The notes under the pieces: generated by a model
Told to the model about the DNA's origin: nothing
Databases searched by the model: none
Seen by the model: only the letters and a program-made list of their open reading frames with translations
Shown here: positions 5,534 through 5,902 of the stretch, in pieces
Numbering within the stretch: the first letter of the stretch is position 1
How the letters are laid out: each line of letters starts with the position of its first letter
Program-made: the position numbers and the translations under genes
NCBI GenBank assembly: GCA_016840245.1
Contig: JAEOST010000175.1
Location: 1 to 5,902 of the forward strand
Source of the DNA: Candidatus Thorarchaeota archaeon
GTDB lineage: Archaea > Asgardarchaeota > Thorarchaeia > Thorarchaeales > Thorarchaeaceae
Length of the DNA: 5,902 bases
Reading direction: 5' to 3'

Positions 5534-5902
5534 TTACTCCTTCTTCTTGAGCATAATGATCTCAAACTCGCTCAACTCGGGAGTCATTTTAGCAATCCCG
5601 CTAGCCTCAGCACCACTTGTAGAGAAGCCAAAACCGGTCTGTATCTTTAGGTCAGTCCATCCTATCTTCTTACAGAGTTTGGCGAACTCAAGAAGCAATC
5701 TGTTCCAAGCATAGTCGTATCCTGGTCTAAAGCCTCTGAACCTCATGATGATTCTCTCACCTTCACCAGCATTTGTTTCGAATTTTAGAGGTGCAGTGGC
5801 AGCAACCAGCTTGTCACCGTCAAAGAGCATTATCGGAGCTTGAGCCTGAAAGACTCTGTCCTTGAAATATGATCTAAAACCATCTTCATCCTGAAATGCT
5901 TG
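5534..5902 (-). CDS. Unidentified protein, C-terminal part (runs off the right edge)
   Basis: The frame is open from the edge at 5902 down to TAA at 5534-5536, giving at least 122 residues. The internal ATG at 5828-5830 is not the start: 24 further in-frame residues lie upstream within the window (reading QAFQDEDGFRSYFKDRVFQ and on). The visible part has a strand pair (IMLFDGDKLVAATAPLKF, then RIIMRFRGF), a helix (AWNRLLLEFAKLCKKIGW), and a last strand region (DLKIQTGFGF), ending ELSEFEIIMLKKKE. The strand, then RPGYDYAWNRLLLEFAK, then G-W-x-D-L-K order loosely recalls the acetyl-CoA-binding half of GNAT acetyltransferases, but the classic R/Q-x-x-G-x-G/A loop is not clear, so I do not assign it. 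It has no signal peptide or membrane segment in the visible part. It is the upstream partner of the iron-sulfur flavoprotein, 26 nt apart. Confidence 0.8.
   Translation of the reverse strand, partial: QAFQDEDGFRSYFKDRVFQAQAPIMLFDGDKLVAATAPLKFETNAGEGERIIMRFRGFRPGYDYAWNRLLLEFAKLCKKIGWTDLKIQTGFGFSTSGAEASGIAKMTPELSEFEIIMLKKKE

Overview
The window looks archaeal. Three predicted surface proteins (gene 1, gene 3 and gene 6 counted from the left) begin with a signal peptide, are rich in N-glycosylation sequons, and, where the C-terminus is visible, end in one membrane helix and a short basic tail. TATA-like boxes lie a short distance upstream of some start codons. GTG and TTG starts occur beside ATG. 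The style of the secreted proteins, with an N-terminal 'GDRFEY' segment in one and a 'DSDGV...VFANDTLGEWSE' Ig-like domain in another, recalls Asgard archaea such as Thorarchaeota. That placement comes from remembered protein style, not from a search, and is tentative.

Layout from left to right: a 5'-complete but edge-truncated secreted protein on the minus strand (1-367); a divergent amidohydrolase-2-type metal-dependent hydrolase on the plus strand (516-1460); a convergent minus-strand Ig-like, membrane-anchored surface protein (1472-1969); a divergent plus-strand four-helix membrane protein (2123-2626); and a convergent minus-strand PLP-dependent class I/II aminotransferase (2656-3816). 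A 203-bp non-coding gap follows, holding a TATA-like box bracketed by two small dyads and a strong 50-bp imperfect palindrome. Then come a minus-strand mucin-like, Ser/Thr-repeat surface protein with a TTG start (4020-4799), a minus-strand iron-sulfur flavoprotein of the NADPH-dependent FMN reductase/flavodoxin-like fold (4878-5507), and the 3' end of an unidentified minus-strand gene running off the right edge (5534-5902).

Most genes look independently transcribed. The one convincing operon is the right-edge gene plus the flavoprotein, separated by 26 nt with a strong Shine-Dalgarno in the gap. The neighbours do not form an obvious pathway: two metabolic enzymes, one redox flavoprotein, and cell-surface or membrane proteins alternate with frequent strand switches, as is common in archaeal core chromosome. 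I see no mobile element, CRISPR array, tRNA or rRNA. No gap without a gene exceeds 300 bases.

I did not find a clear new multi-gene system. The most interesting signals are non-coding (the palindrome at 3961-4010 and the dyad-flanked TATA box at 3862-3900), the recent in-frame 60-bp duplication in the mucin-like stalk, and a Cys/His-rich tail on the iron-sulfur flavoprotein.
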